From positions 1 to 51,622 of the forward strand of contig DATLQU010000018.1 in assembly GCA_035535015.1 (NCBI GenBank): a DNA stretch of 51,622 bases. Direction: 5' to 3'. Under the pieces are notes generated by a model. The model had not been told where the DNA came from. It worked only from the letters and a program-made list of their open reading frames with translations, and did no database searches. The stretch is from Palsa-661 sp035535015 (GTDB lineage: Bacteria; Actinomycetota; Acidimicrobiia; Acidimicrobiales; UBA8190). Below, one piece after another: positions 40,054 through 48,582 of this stretch (within the stretch, counting starts at the first letter, position 1; each line of letters starts with the position of its first letter). Made by a program: the position numbers and the translations under genes.

Positions 40054-41319
40054 GTGCGCCGGCTCGCCGTTCTCTCCATGCACACGTCGCCCCTGGCCCA
40101 GCCGGGTACCGGCGATGGCGGGGGAATGAACGTCTACGTCCGGGAGCTGACCACCGCCCTGGCCCGTGCCGGGGTCGAGTGTGACGTCTACACCCGGGCC
40201 TGGTCGTCGATCCTTCCGGCCACCGTGACCGTCGAACCGGGGTTCCGGGTCCACCATGTCCCGGCCGGGCCGCTCGACGCCGTGGCCAAAGAACAGCTGC
40301 CCGCCGTGGTGGACGAGTTCACCGACAACGTCCGCTCCCTGATGCTCTCCGGGGCCGGGGTCGACCCCGCCTTCCACGAGGAAACCGGCTACGACGCCCT
40401 GCACGCCAACTACTGGCTCTCGGGACTGGCCGGTCACCGGTTGAAGCACGAGCTCGATCTCCCCCTGGTCTCCACCTTCCACACCTTGGCCCGGGTGAAA
40501 GCCGAAGCCAGCCCCGAGGAGGTCTCGAGCGACGAACCCCATCGTCGGGCCGAGGCCGAGGCGACGATCATGCGCTGCTCCGAGGTGGTGCTCGCCTCCT
40601 GCAGCGTGGAGGCCACCCAGTTGGCCGATCTCTACGACTCCGACCCGGAGCGGATCCGGGTGGTGGCCCCGGGGGTCGATCAGGCCTTCTTCGGACCCGG
40701 CTACCGGCCGCAGGCCCGCCGGGCCCTCGGACTTCCGGCCGATGTACCTCTGCTTCTCTTCGTGGGACGGATCCAACCTCTGAAGGGCGCCGACGTCGCC
40801 GTCCGGACGCTGGCCGCGCTGACCGACCATCCCGATGCCCATCTGGTCGTCGTCGGCGGCCCGTCCGGTCCGCGCGGTGAGGACCATCTCGGCCACATTG
40901 AAGAGATCGTCGCCCGGCACGAACTGGCTGACCGGGTCCACCTGGTGGCTCCGCAGCCCCACGAGTTGCTCTCCACCTACTACCGGGCCGCTGACGTCTG
41001 TGTCGTGCCCAGCCGGTCCGAATCCTTCGGACTGGTCGCCCTGGAAGCCGCCGCCTGCGGGACCCCGGTGGTGGCCGCCGCCGTCGGTGGACTGACCACT
41101 CTGGTCGATCACGGCCACACCGGGTATCTCGTCGACCGCCCGACACCGGACGCCTTCGCCGTCGCCGTCGCCCGGGTGTTGGCCGATCCGCTGCTCGGTG
41201 AACAGCTGGCCACCGCGGCGGTCGTCCGGGCCCGTCGGTACACCTGGAGCCAGGCGGCCACTCTGCTGCGGACCACCTACGAGGAGCTCACCGCCGAGCG
41301 ACTCGTGGCCTGTCGCTGA
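40054..41319 (+). CDS. mshA: D-inositol-3-phosphate glycosyltransferase (MshA-like)
   Basis: 421 residues, a GT-B fold GT4 enzyme. 'SMHTSPLAQPGTGDGGGMNV' is the MshA acceptor-side opening; 'HANYWLSG', 'VSTFHTLARVK' and 'LFVGRIQPLKG' (donor-side) follow. The EX7E element is in 'SESFGLVALEAAACGTPVVA'. It joins UDP-GlcNAc and inositol-3-phosphate, the first step of mycothiol synthesis. The YbjN-like gene next door occurs next to mshA in mycobacteria too (Rv0486-Rv0487), which strengthens the call. Mycothiol would be the main thiol of this organism. Confidence 0.9.
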   Translation: MRRLAVLSMHTSPLAQPGTGDGGGMNVYVRELTTALARAGVECDVYTRAWSSILPATVTVEPGFRVHHVPAGPLDAVAKEQLPAVVDEFTDNVRSLMLSGAGVDPAFHEETGYDALHANYWLSGLAGHRLKHELDLPLVSTFHTLARVKAEASPEEVSSDEPHRRAEAEATIMRCSEVVLASCSVEATQLADLYDSDPERIRVVAPGVDQAFFGPGYRPQARRALGLPADVPLLLFVGRIQPLKGADVAVRTLAALTDHPDAHLVVVGGPSGPRGEDHLGHIEEIVARHELADRVHLVAPQPHELLSTYYRAADVCVVPSRSESFGLVALEAAACGTPVVAAAVGGLTTLVDHGHTGYLVDRPTPDAFAVAVARVLADPLLGEQLATAAVVRARRYTWSQAATLLRTTYEELTAERLVACR

Positions 41320-41405
41320 TCGCCGACGGCGGCCGGCGACCGGAGGAGCCCGTCCTGCCTGTCGCCGACATCGCCACGCCCGATGAGAAGGCCGCCTGCG
41401 ACGCG

Positions 41406-41828
41406 TTGATCGGCCGGTGGGCCGCGGCCCGGTTGGCCGAGAGCGAGGCGGTGGTGGCCGTCGACCGTCAGGAGGATCTCGGCCGCTGGTACCTGCGGTT
41501 GCGCGGCGACGAGAAGGATTTCGTGACCGTCTGGCTCACCGTCCGGCAGCGGACGCTGCACCACGAGACCCAGGTCATGCCGGCGCCCGAAGTGAACGTG
41601 GCCGAGACGTTCGAATACCTGCTGCGCCGCAACGCCGATCTCTACCAGATGCGTTTCGCCCTGGGATTCGAAGATGCCGTCTACCTGGTGGGCGAGCTGC
41701 CGGTGGCCGACGTCACCGAAGACGAGCTCGATCGGATCATCGGCTCGTCCCTCGCCTATGTCGACGCCTCCTTTCCGACGGCGATGGCCATCGGCTTCGC
41801 CGGCCGTTACCGCCGACGGACCGGCTGA
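41406..41828 (+). CDS. YbjN/TY3N-like protein (Rv0487 family)
   Basis: At least 140 residues. The TTG at 41406 is the only common start codon, but coding sense continues upstream ('LPVADIATPDEKAACDA'), so a rarer start such as CTG at 41355 may be real. Conserved parts are 'DRQEDLGRWYLRLRGDEKDF', 'MPAPEVNVAETFEYLLRRN' and 'YLVGELPVADVTEDELDRI'. The fold is that of type III secretion chaperone-like YbjN proteins. The function is unknown; its link to mshA is conserved across actinobacteria. Confidence 0.8.
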   Translation: MIGRWAAARLAESEAVVAVDRQEDLGRWYLRLRGDEKDFVTVWLTVRQRTLHHETQVMPAPEVNVAETFEYLLRRNADLYQMRFALGFEDAVYLVGELPVADVTEDELDRIIGSSLAYVDASFPTAMAIGFAGRYRRRTG

Positions 41829-41878
41829 ACCCCCGCTCCGCCGCCGCCCGACGACCGTAGCGACCAGCGCCGCCTGTA

Positions 41879-41960
41879 GCCACGGCCACAGCCACGGCCA
41901 CAGCCACCGCCACAGCCACAGCCACAGCCACAGCCACAGCCACAGCCACAGCCACAGCCA
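41879..41960. repeat. CAGCCA hexamer array
   Basis: About 13 units of 'cagcca', the first few alternating with 'cggcca', lie about 50 bp after the YbjN-like gene. Open in all frames, it would read as His-Ser or Ala-Val/Trp-Leu strings, but no gene signals accompany it. Confidence 0.85.
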
Positions 41961-42121
41961 GCGCCGGCGGTAGCAACCGACCTTCGTGGCGGCCGGAGTG
42001 CTCGTGTGCACGACCACGCGTCTATTCGCGTCGTCTTCGTGAACGGGTCGTGAACAATTTTCAGAGGTGGTCGTGGGAAGACGGCGCGGTGACGCGTGCC
42101 ACGATCCGGTCTTCGTTTTCA

Positions 42122-42169
42122 GATTCGTTCAGAGATTCGTTCGGAGATTCGTTCGGAGATTCGTTCGGT
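42122..42169. repeat. 12-bp tandem repeat, four units
   Basis: 'gattcgttcaga', two copies of 'gattcgttcgga' and 'gattcgttcggt' follow each other directly. The AT-richer unit stands out from the surrounding high-GC DNA. Confidence 0.85.
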
Positions 42170-42772
42170 GAATCGGCGTCGGGTATCGACGAAGCGGGGC
42201 GACGACAAGGTGGCGCAGGTGATGTCGATGACGACGCCATGGGAACCGCCCGTCGCCCGGCAGCGCCGTTGCGGCTATGGTGCGGCCCGGCACGGCCCGA
42301 GGGGCTTGAGATGCCGGTCGATCGGGGAAGTGCGGCCGGTGTCCTGGGTTCCTCGGGCCGAGCCGCGTTCAGTTGCGGCATCAGGTGACGGCGTGGTGGA
42401 CGCGCCGATTACCCACCACGAAATGGTGTGACGGTCCGTGCCGTTCGAGCGCTCGGTTCCGGTGAGACGCTGAGTTCCGGTGTGACCGTGCCGGTGTGAC
42501 GCCAGTGGTTGCACAGAGACATGAACGGCCAGATCGGACGACGAATGAAGGTTCCCCGCGTTGACTGGGCAGGCGGGCCGCCGCAAGCAATGGCGACGAG
42601 AAGAGGGCGTGTCCAGAAACTCGTGATCAGAATGAAGCTCTCGAACCGGGCGGGAGTTGGCGTGGCCGAACGCGGTGTCGGTCGGTTGGTGCCGAAGGTG
42701 GACCGGCGACGTCGGGGATAGCCTTCGGCGGCGTCGCGTCGAATGGGGCCGTCGACGATGGAGGAGTGACGG

Positions 42773-43564
42773 ATGCGGCCGAGACTGGTGGTGGTGGGCG
42801 GGGGACGGATGGGGACCGCTCTGATCGGTGGACTGATCGCCGGAGGATGGGATGCCGGCAGCGTGGTCGTCGTCGAGGCCGACGCCGAGCGGCGGTCGGG
42901 GCTCGGGGCGATGCTTGGCGGGGTGGCCGTGGCCGCCGAGCCGCCGGCGGCCGAGGGCGCGGTGGTGGCGGTGAAGCCCGGTGACGGCGAGAGGGCCTGC
43001 CGGTCGCTCGGGGCGACGGGGACGCCCCGGGTGCTCTCGATCATGGCCGGGGTGCGGCTCGAGCGGCTCGAGAGCTGGTTGGGTCCGGGGGTGGCCGTGG
43101 TCCGGGCCATGCCCAATACCCCCGCCCTGGTGGGCGCCGGAGTCTCCGCCCTGGCCGGGGGGAGTGGGGCCGGGGAGGCCGACGTGACCTGGGCGGAAGA
43201 GATCCTGGGGGCGGTGGGCCGGGTGGTCCGGATGGCCGAGCCGTCCCTGGATGCAGCCACCGGGCTTTCGGGGTCGGGACCGGCCTACGTCTTCCTGGTG
43301 GCCGAAGCCCTGATCGATGCCGGGGTCGGGGTGGGTCTCGATCCGGAGGTCAGCCGGCTGCTGGCCATCGAGACGCTGGCCGGGGCGGCGCGGCTGTTGG
43401 TGGAGACGGGCGAGAACCCCACGGCCCTGCGGGCGCAGGTGACCTCCCCGGGGGGTACGACCGAGGCCGGGGTGGCCCGGCTCGAGGCCCTCGGGCTGCG
43501 GAGGGCGTTCGACGAGGCCGTGACCGCCGCCACTGAGCGCTCCCGGGCGATGAGCGGGACATGA
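42773..43564 (+). CDS. proC: Pyrroline-5-carboxylate reductase
   Basis: 263 residues. 'VVVGGGRMGTALIGGL' is the N-terminal NAD(P) loop, 'VVRAMPNTPALVGAGV' the central motif, and 'GLSGSGPAYVFLVAEALIDA' plus 'VTSPGGTTEAGVARLE' the C-terminal signature of P5C reductase. It makes proline from pyrroline-5-carboxylate in the cytoplasm. The GGAGG site is well placed. The next gene, a small HTH protein, follows proC in mycobacteria also (Rv0500-Rv0500A). Confidence 0.95.
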   Translation: MRPRLVVVGGGRMGTALIGGLIAGGWDAGSVVVVEADAERRSGLGAMLGGVAVAAEPPAAEGAVVAVKPGDGERACRSLGATGTPRVLSIMAGVRLERLESWLGPGVAVVRAMPNTPALVGAGVSALAGGSGAGEADVTWAEEILGAVGRVVRMAEPSLDAATGLSGSGPAYVFLVAEALIDAGVGVGLDPEVSRLLAIETLAGAARLLVETGENPTALRAQVTSPGGTTEAGVARLEALGLRRAFDEAVTAATERSRAMSGT

Positions 43565-43721
43565 CGCCGGATCAGCCCTTTTCCGGTCGGGAAGAAAATA
43601 CCTGGTCAGAGAGCCGAGTCGGAGGGACGGGCGCATGATCGACCCGCCCGCCCCAGCAGCCTTCTCCGCCCCCTTTCCAACATCACCCACAGTGACGTAC
43701 AGTCGAATCAGGCGGAGAGGG

Positions 43722-43928
43722 GTGATTCCACTGAGTTCCGATGACGCGACTAGTGCGCGCTACCTTACGGTTCGTGAGGTGGCCAGCACACTACGGGTTT
43801 CGAATATGACGGTCTACCGGCTGATCAACGCCGGTGATCTTCCGGCGGTGCGTGTCGGCAAGTCCTTTCGCCTGCGGGAGGACGATGTGAACCGCTACCT
43901 GTCCGACCGGTATACCCAGGCCGGATAG
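43722..43928 (+). CDS. Excisionase-family helix-turn-helix protein
   Basis: 68 residues from the GTG at 43722. 'YLTVREVASTLRVSNMTVYR' and 'LINAGDLPAVRVGKSFRLRE' then 'DDVNRYLSD' form a MerR/excisionase-type winged helix, the whole protein being one DNA-binding domain like BldC and Rv0500A. A purine-rich GGCGGAGAGG touches the start, rather close for a ribosome-binding site. Despite the family name, its place after proC is ancestral in actinobacteria and not a sign of a prophage. Its last five codons and stop are duplicated directly downstream. Confidence 0.85.
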   Translation: MIPLSSDDATSARYLTVREVASTLRVSNMTVYRLINAGDLPAVRVGKSFRLREDDVNRYLSDRYTQAG

Positions 43929-43950
43929 CCGGTATACCCAGGCCGGATAA
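43907..43950. repeat. 22-bp duplication including the HTH gene stop
   Basis: Unit 1 (43907-43928) holds the final codons YTQAG and TAG of the HTH gene. Unit 2 (43929-43950) repeats it with one change (final g to a). Both begin 'ccggtatacccaggccgg'. Confidence 0.9.
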
Positions 43951-43987
43951 CGAGAATCGGGCTGTCTCCGACGGTTTCGGTCTGTCG

Positions 43988-44884
43988 GTGACGAACGGCC
44001 AGGGGGGCGCCGTCTTTCTCCTCACCGATTACGGTGACCAGGATGAATTCGCGGGTGTGACCAGGGCTGTTGTCCTCCGGCAGGCTCCCCGGGCGACCCT
44101 CGTCGACCTGACCCACGCGATACCTCCCTTCGACGTCCGGGCCGGTGCCCTCACATTGTCACGCTCCGTAGCTCATCTGGGTCCTGGTGTGGTCATTGCC
44201 GTGGTGGATCCGGGGGTGGGGAGCGACCGGAGGGCCGTGGCTCTCACCGTCTCGGGGGACTCCGGGCCCCGGCACCTCGTCGGGCCCGATAACGGCCTCC
44301 TCTGCTGGGCCGCCGACGTCCTGGGCGGGGTGACCGCCGCTGTGGTGCTCACGCCCCCGACCCCGACGCCCCCGACCCCGACGGGGACGGGTGGCCCTAG
44401 GGTCAGTCCGAGCCGTGGCCGGGGGAGCTTCGACGGGCGGGACCTGTTCGCGCCGGTGGCGGCCCGGCTGTGGCTGGGGGCCTCGCTCCTCGACGTGGGG
44501 TTGCCGGTCGATCCGGGGAGCCTGGTGCGTCTGGCCCCGCCGCGGCGGGAGGTGTCGGCCGGGACGATCGAGACGGAAGTGCTGTGGGTGGACCGGTTCG
44601 GGAACGTGCAGCTGGCCGCCCGGGCCGAGGATGCGGTGGAGGCCGGTCTGGGTGAGGTGGTGGCGATCGGGATCGGGGGGACCGGGACCGAGGGGAGCGG
44701 GACCGGGGGGCGGACGAGAGTGGGCCGTCGGGTGGGGTGGTTCGGGGCTCTCGGGCGCGACGAGGTGGGGTTGCTTGTCGATGCCAACGGGCAGCTGGCC
44801 CTCGTGTGCCACCGACGGCCGGCCGCTACCGTGCTCGGGGTGCGAGCAGGAGAGATGATCCGTCTCGGCTCCACTGGGTCGTGA
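43988..44884 (+). CDS. SAM hydrolase (DUF62/SAM hydroxide adenosyltransferase)
   Basis: 298 residues, GTG start. 'FLLTDYGDQDEFAGVTRAV' is the N-terminal signature, with 'DLTHAIPPFDVRAGALTL' and 'VVDPGVGSDRRAVAL' next, then 'VGPDNGLL' and 'FDGRDLFAPVAARL'. 'LWVDRFGNVQLAA' marks the C-terminal barrel. The Asp-Arg-His set of this family (in 'VDPGVGSDRR' and 'FDGRDLFAP') uses water or hydroxide to split S-adenosylmethionine into adenosine and methionine. A 'PTPTPPTPTGTGG' loop near 125 comes from a DNA micro-repeat. It overlaps the next gene by 4 bp (GTGA). Confidence 0.88.
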   Translation: MTNGQGGAVFLLTDYGDQDEFAGVTRAVVLRQAPRATLVDLTHAIPPFDVRAGALTLSRSVAHLGPGVVIAVVDPGVGSDRRAVALTVSGDSGPRHLVGPDNGLLCWAADVLGGVTAAVVLTPPTPTPPTPTGTGGPRVSPSRGRGSFDGRDLFAPVAARLWLGASLLDVGLPVDPGSLVRLAPPRREVSAGTIETEVLWVDRFGNVQLAARAEDAVEAGLGEVVAIGIGGTGTEGSGTGGRTRVGRRVGWFGALGRDEVGLLVDANGQLALVCHRRPAATVLGVRAGEMIRLGSTGS

Positions 44885-46446
44885 ATCTGGCCGGCCTCGT
44901 CGAGGGGCATCCGGCCGAGGGGCACGCCCTGTACGACGGCGGGCGGTGGCACAGCTGGGGTGAGCTGCGGCGGCGGTCCGCGGTGGTGGCCGGCGCGCTC
45001 GGGGCGCTCGGGGTGGGGCCCGGTGACCGGGTGGCCATCGCCTGGCCCACATCGGTCGATTTCGTGGTGGCCTACCTGGGGGTGCTGGCCGCCGGCGCGG
45101 TGGCCGTGCCGTTGAACCCGAACAGCCCGGTGGCGGAGTTGGCCCGGGAGCTCGAGGTGGTGAGCCCGAGCGGGCTGCTCGCCGGGGGCGCCGCCGGCCG
45201 GGGGGCGGCCGAGGTGAGCGCGGCGCTGTCGTCGTCACCCCGGCTCGTCCTTCCGGCCGGGGTGGCGGGGGGGTCGAGCGGAGAGACGGCTCCGTCGTGG
45301 GAGGAGTTCTCGGGCGCCGAGGGCGGTGGGGAGGCAGAGACTCTCGCGGTGGTGGGCCGGGACGAGAACGACCTGGCCGTGCTGCTGTTCACGTCGGGGA
45401 CATCGGGGGCGGCCAAGGCGGCGATGCTGACGCACGGGAACCTGGGGGCGAACCTGGCCCAGATGATGGCGTTGCCGGGCGAGATCGTGCGGGCCGACGA
45501 CGTGAGCCTGGCTGCGGTGCCGCTGTTCCATGTGTTCGGACTGAACGTGGCCCTCGGGTTGACGCTGGCCGCCGGCTCGGCGCTGATCCTGGAGGAACGG
45601 TTCGACCCCGTCGATTCGCTGCGGATCGTGCGGGAGCTGGCGGTGACGAACGTTCTCGGGGTGCCGGCGATGTTCGCGGCCTGGGTGGCGCTGGCCGCCG
45701 ACGATCCGGAGGCCGCCGGGACGGGAGGCCTGTCCGGGGTGCGGCGGGCCATCTCGGGTGCGGCGGCGCTGCCGGCCGAGGTGGCCGCCGGTTTCGAGGC
45801 CGCCTACGGGGTGCCGGTCTGGCAGGGCTACGGACTGACCGAGGCGGCCCCGGCGGTGGCGACGTCGCTCGGGACGGGACGGAATCGGCCCGGATCGGTG
45901 GGGTTGCCGCTGCCGGGGGTGGAACTGCGTCTGGTCGACGGGGCCGGGGAGGATGTGCTCGAGGGCGACCCCGGGGAGATCTGGGTGCGGGGGCCGAACG
46001 TCTTCGCCGGCTACTGGCACGATCCCGACGGGAGCGCGGCGGTGCTGACGCCGACGGGCTGGTTGAAGACCGGTGACGTCGGGGTGATCGGGGCGGATGG
46101 GGACCTGTTCATCGTGGACCGGAGCAAGGACCTGGTGATCGTCTCCGGCTTCAACGTCTATCCGGGCGAGGTGGAGAAGGTGGTGGGCGAGATCGCCGGG
46201 GTGGCCGAGGCGGTGGTGATCGGCCGGGCCGATCCGGCCACCGGGGAGGCGGTGGAGGTGGTGATCGTGGTGGAGCCGGGGGGGCGGGTGACCCAGGAGC
46301 AGGTGCGCGACCACTGCAGCAGCCGGTTGGCGCGTTACAAGTGCCCGGTGACGGTGCGTTTCGTGGCCGAGCTGCCCCACGGGCTGGCCGGGAAGGCGCT
46401 ACGGGGGGCGCTGCGCGATGAGGCCAGAGGAGAGCCGGCGACATAG
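44881..46446 (+). CDS. AMP-dependent acyl-CoA synthetase/ligase
   Basis: 521 residues from the GTG at 44881, overlapping the upstream stop by 4 bp. ANL motifs: 'LLFTSGTSGAAKAAMLTHGN' (P-loop with Lys), 'QGYGLTEAAPAV', 'WLKTGDVGVIGADGDLFIVD', 'SKDLVIVSGFNVYPGEVEKV' and the C-terminal catalytic Lys in 'LPHGLAGKALRGAL'. A fatty acid or similar carboxylic acid is the usual substrate of this subgroup. There is no carrier or thioesterase domain. The gene sits between core genes and is likely chromosomal housekeeping. Confidence 0.87.
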   Translation: MNLAGLVEGHPAEGHALYDGGRWHSWGELRRRSAVVAGALGALGVGPGDRVAIAWPTSVDFVVAYLGVLAAGAVAVPLNPNSPVAELARELEVVSPSGLLAGGAAGRGAAEVSAALSSSPRLVLPAGVAGGSSGETAPSWEEFSGAEGGGEAETLAVVGRDENDLAVLLFTSGTSGAAKAAMLTHGNLGANLAQMMALPGEIVRADDVSLAAVPLFHVFGLNVALGLTLAAGSALILEERFDPVDSLRIVRELAVTNVLGVPAMFAAWVALAADDPEAAGTGGLSGVRRAISGAAALPAEVAAGFEAAYGVPVWQGYGLTEAAPAVATSLGTGRNRPGSVGLPLPGVELRLVDGAGEDVLEGDPGEIWVRGPNVFAGYWHDPDGSAAVLTPTGWLKTGDVGVIGADGDLFIVDRSKDLVIVSGFNVYPGEVEKVVGEIAGVAEAVVIGRADPATGEAVEVVIVVEPGGRVTQEQVRDHCSSRLARYKCPVTVRFVAELPHGLAGKALRGALRDEARGEPAT

Positions 46447-46486
46447 GCGTCTGGCTGCCACTTGGTGCTGGCGGCGTGCCCGTCGA

Positions 46487-46492
46487 TACGAT
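46487..46492 (+). promoter_or_regulatory. -10 box TACGAT upstream of rex
   Basis: TACGAT ends 10 nt before the ATG at 46503. It favours that ATG over the GTG at 46476, which would lie upstream of the transcript start. No ROP-type Rex operator (TGTGAA/TTCACA) is seen nearby. Confidence 0.4.
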
Positions 46493-46502
46493 CCGGCTCA
46501 CC

Positions 46503-47210
46503 ATGGCCGATGCCAAGCCCCGCCGGATACCCGAGGCCACCGTGATCCGGTTGCCCGTCTACCAACGGATCCTGCTCGAGCTGGTGCGGGGGGGGACGGC
46601 CACGGTGGCCTCCGACCAGCTGGCCGAGATGGCCCGGGTGAACGCCTCCAAGGTGCGCAAGGACCTTTCGTTCCTGGGGTCCTTCGGGACGCGGGGGTCG
46701 GGCTACGACACCAAGTATCTGTTGTCGCAGATCGACCGGGAACTGGGCATCGATGGCGATTGGCCGGTGGCGGTGGTGGGACTCGGAAATCTGGGGCGGG
46801 CGTTGGCCAACTCGCCGGGCTTCACCTCGCGGGGGTTCCGGGTGTGTTCACTGTTCGACGTGGAGCCGTCGCTCGTGGGCGACCATATCCGGGGGCTACC
46901 GGTCCACCATCTCGACGACTTCGAGACGGTGGCGGCGGCCGACCCGCCGAGCATCGGGGTGATCGCCACCCCGGCGGCCGCCGCCCAGGAGGTGGCCGAC
47001 CGGATGATCGCCGCCGGGGTGGCGTCACTGCTGAATTTCGCTCCGAAGGTGCTGACGGTGCCGGCCAGCGTGCTGCTGCGGTATGTGGATCTGTCCATCG
47101 AGTTGCAGGTGATGAGCTTCTACCTGTCGCACCGGGACGAGTCGGGGACGACCGAGGAATGGTCGCCTCTGTCCCTGGCCGTGGGCCTGACGCCGGCCGA
47201 ACCGGCGTGA
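46503..47210 (+). CDS. rex: Redox-sensing transcriptional repressor Rex
   Basis: 235 residues. A winged-helix domain at about 12-80 ('VIRLPVYQRILLELVRGGTA', 'MARVNASKVRKDLSFLGSFG') is followed by a Rossmann domain with 'VAVVGLGNLGRALANSPGF' and 'FDVEPSLVGDHIRGLPVHHL'. The C-terminal swapped helix is present. Rex senses NADH/NAD+ and represses respiratory and fermentative genes; in Streptomyces it lies in rex-hemACD, the same order as here. Confidence 0.95.
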   Translation: MADAKPRRIPEATVIRLPVYQRILLELVRGGTATVASDQLAEMARVNASKVRKDLSFLGSFGTRGSGYDTKYLLSQIDRELGIDGDWPVAVVGLGNLGRALANSPGFTSRGFRVCSLFDVEPSLVGDHIRGLPVHHLDDFETVAAADPPSIGVIATPAAAAQEVADRMIAAGVASLLNFAPKVLTVPASVLLRYVDLSIELQVMSFYLSHRDESGTTEEWSPLSLAVGLTPAEPA

Positions 47211-47240
47211 CCGGGGCCTGACCGGGGCCCGACCCGGGGG
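47208..47240. repeat. 11-bp tandem repeat starting at the rex stop codon
   Basis: 'tgaccggggcc' begins exactly at the rex TGA (47208), repeats at 47219, and continues in diverged form ('cgacccggggg') at 47230. Confidence 0.7.
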
Positions 47241-47286
47241 AGGCCGATGTGGCGGAGGGCTCCGCCGACCGGCATCCTGGTAGGAA

Positions 47287-48567
47287 GTGTCCGTCGTCGT
47301 CGTAGGTCTCGAGCACCACAGCGCTCCCCTCGATCTGCTCGAGAGGGTGGCCGTCCCCGATGATGGACTGGGCAAGACCCTCGGGGCCCTGCGGGACCGG
47401 TCCAATCTGTCCGAGGTGGTGGTGCTGTCCACCTGCCTGCGGACCGAGCTGTACGCGGTGGTGGAGCGGTTCCACGACGGGGTGGCCGATCTGCAGGAAT
47501 TCCTGGCTACCCGGGCGGGGACGACGGTGGATGTGATCGAGCAGCACCAGACGGTGTTGTTCGACGACGCCGTGACGGTGCAGCTCTTCGAGATCGCCGC
47601 CGGGCTGCGGTCGTCGGTGTTGGGGGAGACCGAGGTGCTGGGCCAGGTGCGGCGGGCAGCCGTTCGGGCCGAGGCCGAGCGGGCGGCCGGACCGGTGTTG
47701 TCGGGGCTCTTCCGCCGAGCGGTACAGGCCGGGCGGAAGGTGCGGTCGCGGACGGCCATCGCCCGGGGGGCGACCTCGTTGTCCCATGTGGCCGTCGATC
47801 TGGCCACGGCGCGGCTCGGCGGTTCGCTGACCGGCCGGCGGATCCTGGTGGTGGGGGCGGGGACGATGGGCGAAGGGATCGTCGACGCGCTGGGCCAGGG
47901 CGACCGGTCAGCCGAGATCGTGGTGGCCAACCGGACCGTCGAGCGGGCCCGGGCCCTGGCCGGACGGATCGGTGGCGACGGGGTGGGGATGACGGGACTG
48001 GTGGGAGCCCTCGAGGGGGCCGACGCCGTGCTGCTGTCGACGGGGTCGTCGCTGCCCGTTCTCGACGTCGAGCTGATGACACCGGTGGTGAAGGCCCGGG
48101 AGTCTGCCGACGGTGGCCGGGACCCGCTGGTGATCGTCGACGTGAGCGTGCCCCGGAACGTCGATCCCGCCGTGGCGCTGATGGAAGGGGTCGAACTGCT
48201 GGACATGGACGACCTGTCCGAGTTGGCCGAGCGGGCCCTGGACGGCCGGCGCGGTGAGGTGGCCGGGGCGCAGGCGATCGTGCAGCAGGAGGTCGAGCGG
48301 TACCGGGCCGACGAACGGGCGCGGGGAGCCGCACCGATCGTCTCGGCGCTGCGGGCGCGGATCATGGAGCTGCGCGACGCCGAGCTCGAGCGGCACCGGA
48401 GCCGGCTGGGGGAACTCGACGAGAGTCAGTGGAAAGAGGTGGAATCCGTGGTGGGCGACATCCTGGCCAAGGTGCTGCACCAACCGACGGTGGCGCTGAA
48501 GGATGCGGCCGGGACGCCACGTGGGGAGCGGCTGGTCGAAGCGCTGCGCAGCCTCTTCGACCTGTAG
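47287..48567 (+). CDS. hemA: Glutamyl-tRNA reductase
   Basis: 426 residues, GTG start. The thioester nucleophile is Cys50 in 'VVLSTCLRTELYAV', with Leu where Asn is usual. 'FEIAAGLRSSVLGETEVLGQ' is the catalytic-domain signature and 'ILVVGAGTMGEGIVDAL' the NADPH domain; the dimerisation helix ends at 'LRSLFDL'. It reduces glutamyl-tRNA to glutamate-1-semialdehyde, the first step of C5 tetrapyrrole synthesis. It follows rex by 76 bp and precedes hemC by 15 bp. Confidence 0.95.
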   Translation: MSVVVVGLEHHSAPLDLLERVAVPDDGLGKTLGALRDRSNLSEVVVLSTCLRTELYAVVERFHDGVADLQEFLATRAGTTVDVIEQHQTVLFDDAVTVQLFEIAAGLRSSVLGETEVLGQVRRAAVRAEAERAAGPVLSGLFRRAVQAGRKVRSRTAIARGATSLSHVAVDLATARLGGSLTGRRILVVGAGTMGEGIVDALGQGDRSAEIVVANRTVERARALAGRIGGDGVGMTGLVGALEGADAVLLSTGSSLPVLDVELMTPVVKARESADGGRDPLVIVDVSVPRNVDPAVALMEGVELLDMDDLSELAERALDGRRGEVAGAQAIVQQEVERYRADERARGAAPIVSALRARIMELRDAELERHRSRLGELDESQWKEVESVVGDILAKVLHQPTVALKDAAGTPRGERLVEALRSLFDL

Positions 48568-48582
48568 GCGTCTCTGCCCACG

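Larger units (their letters stand above)
41829..42772. other. 944-bp gap with two tandem arrays and no supported gene
   Basis: Long open frames exist on both strands but have the composition of shadows (Arg/Pro/Ser-rich or pure repeats) and no start signals. Besides the arrays at 41879-41960 and 42122-42169 I see only the GGAGG site (near 42761) of proC. Confidence 0.5.

Noticed and set aside
41277..42017. Minus-strand ORF with a Trp-Leu string
   Set aside because: It is produced by the cagcca hexamer array and overlaps mshA and the YbjN-like gene antisense; no gene signals.
42275..43690. 471-codon minus-strand ORF opposite proC
   Set aside because: Arg/Pro/His-rich shadow of a high-GC gene; the opposite strand encodes a clear ProC.
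43722..43928. Phage excisionase indicating a prophage
   Set aside because: The same small HTH gene follows proC in mycobacteria, and no integrase or phage gene is near.
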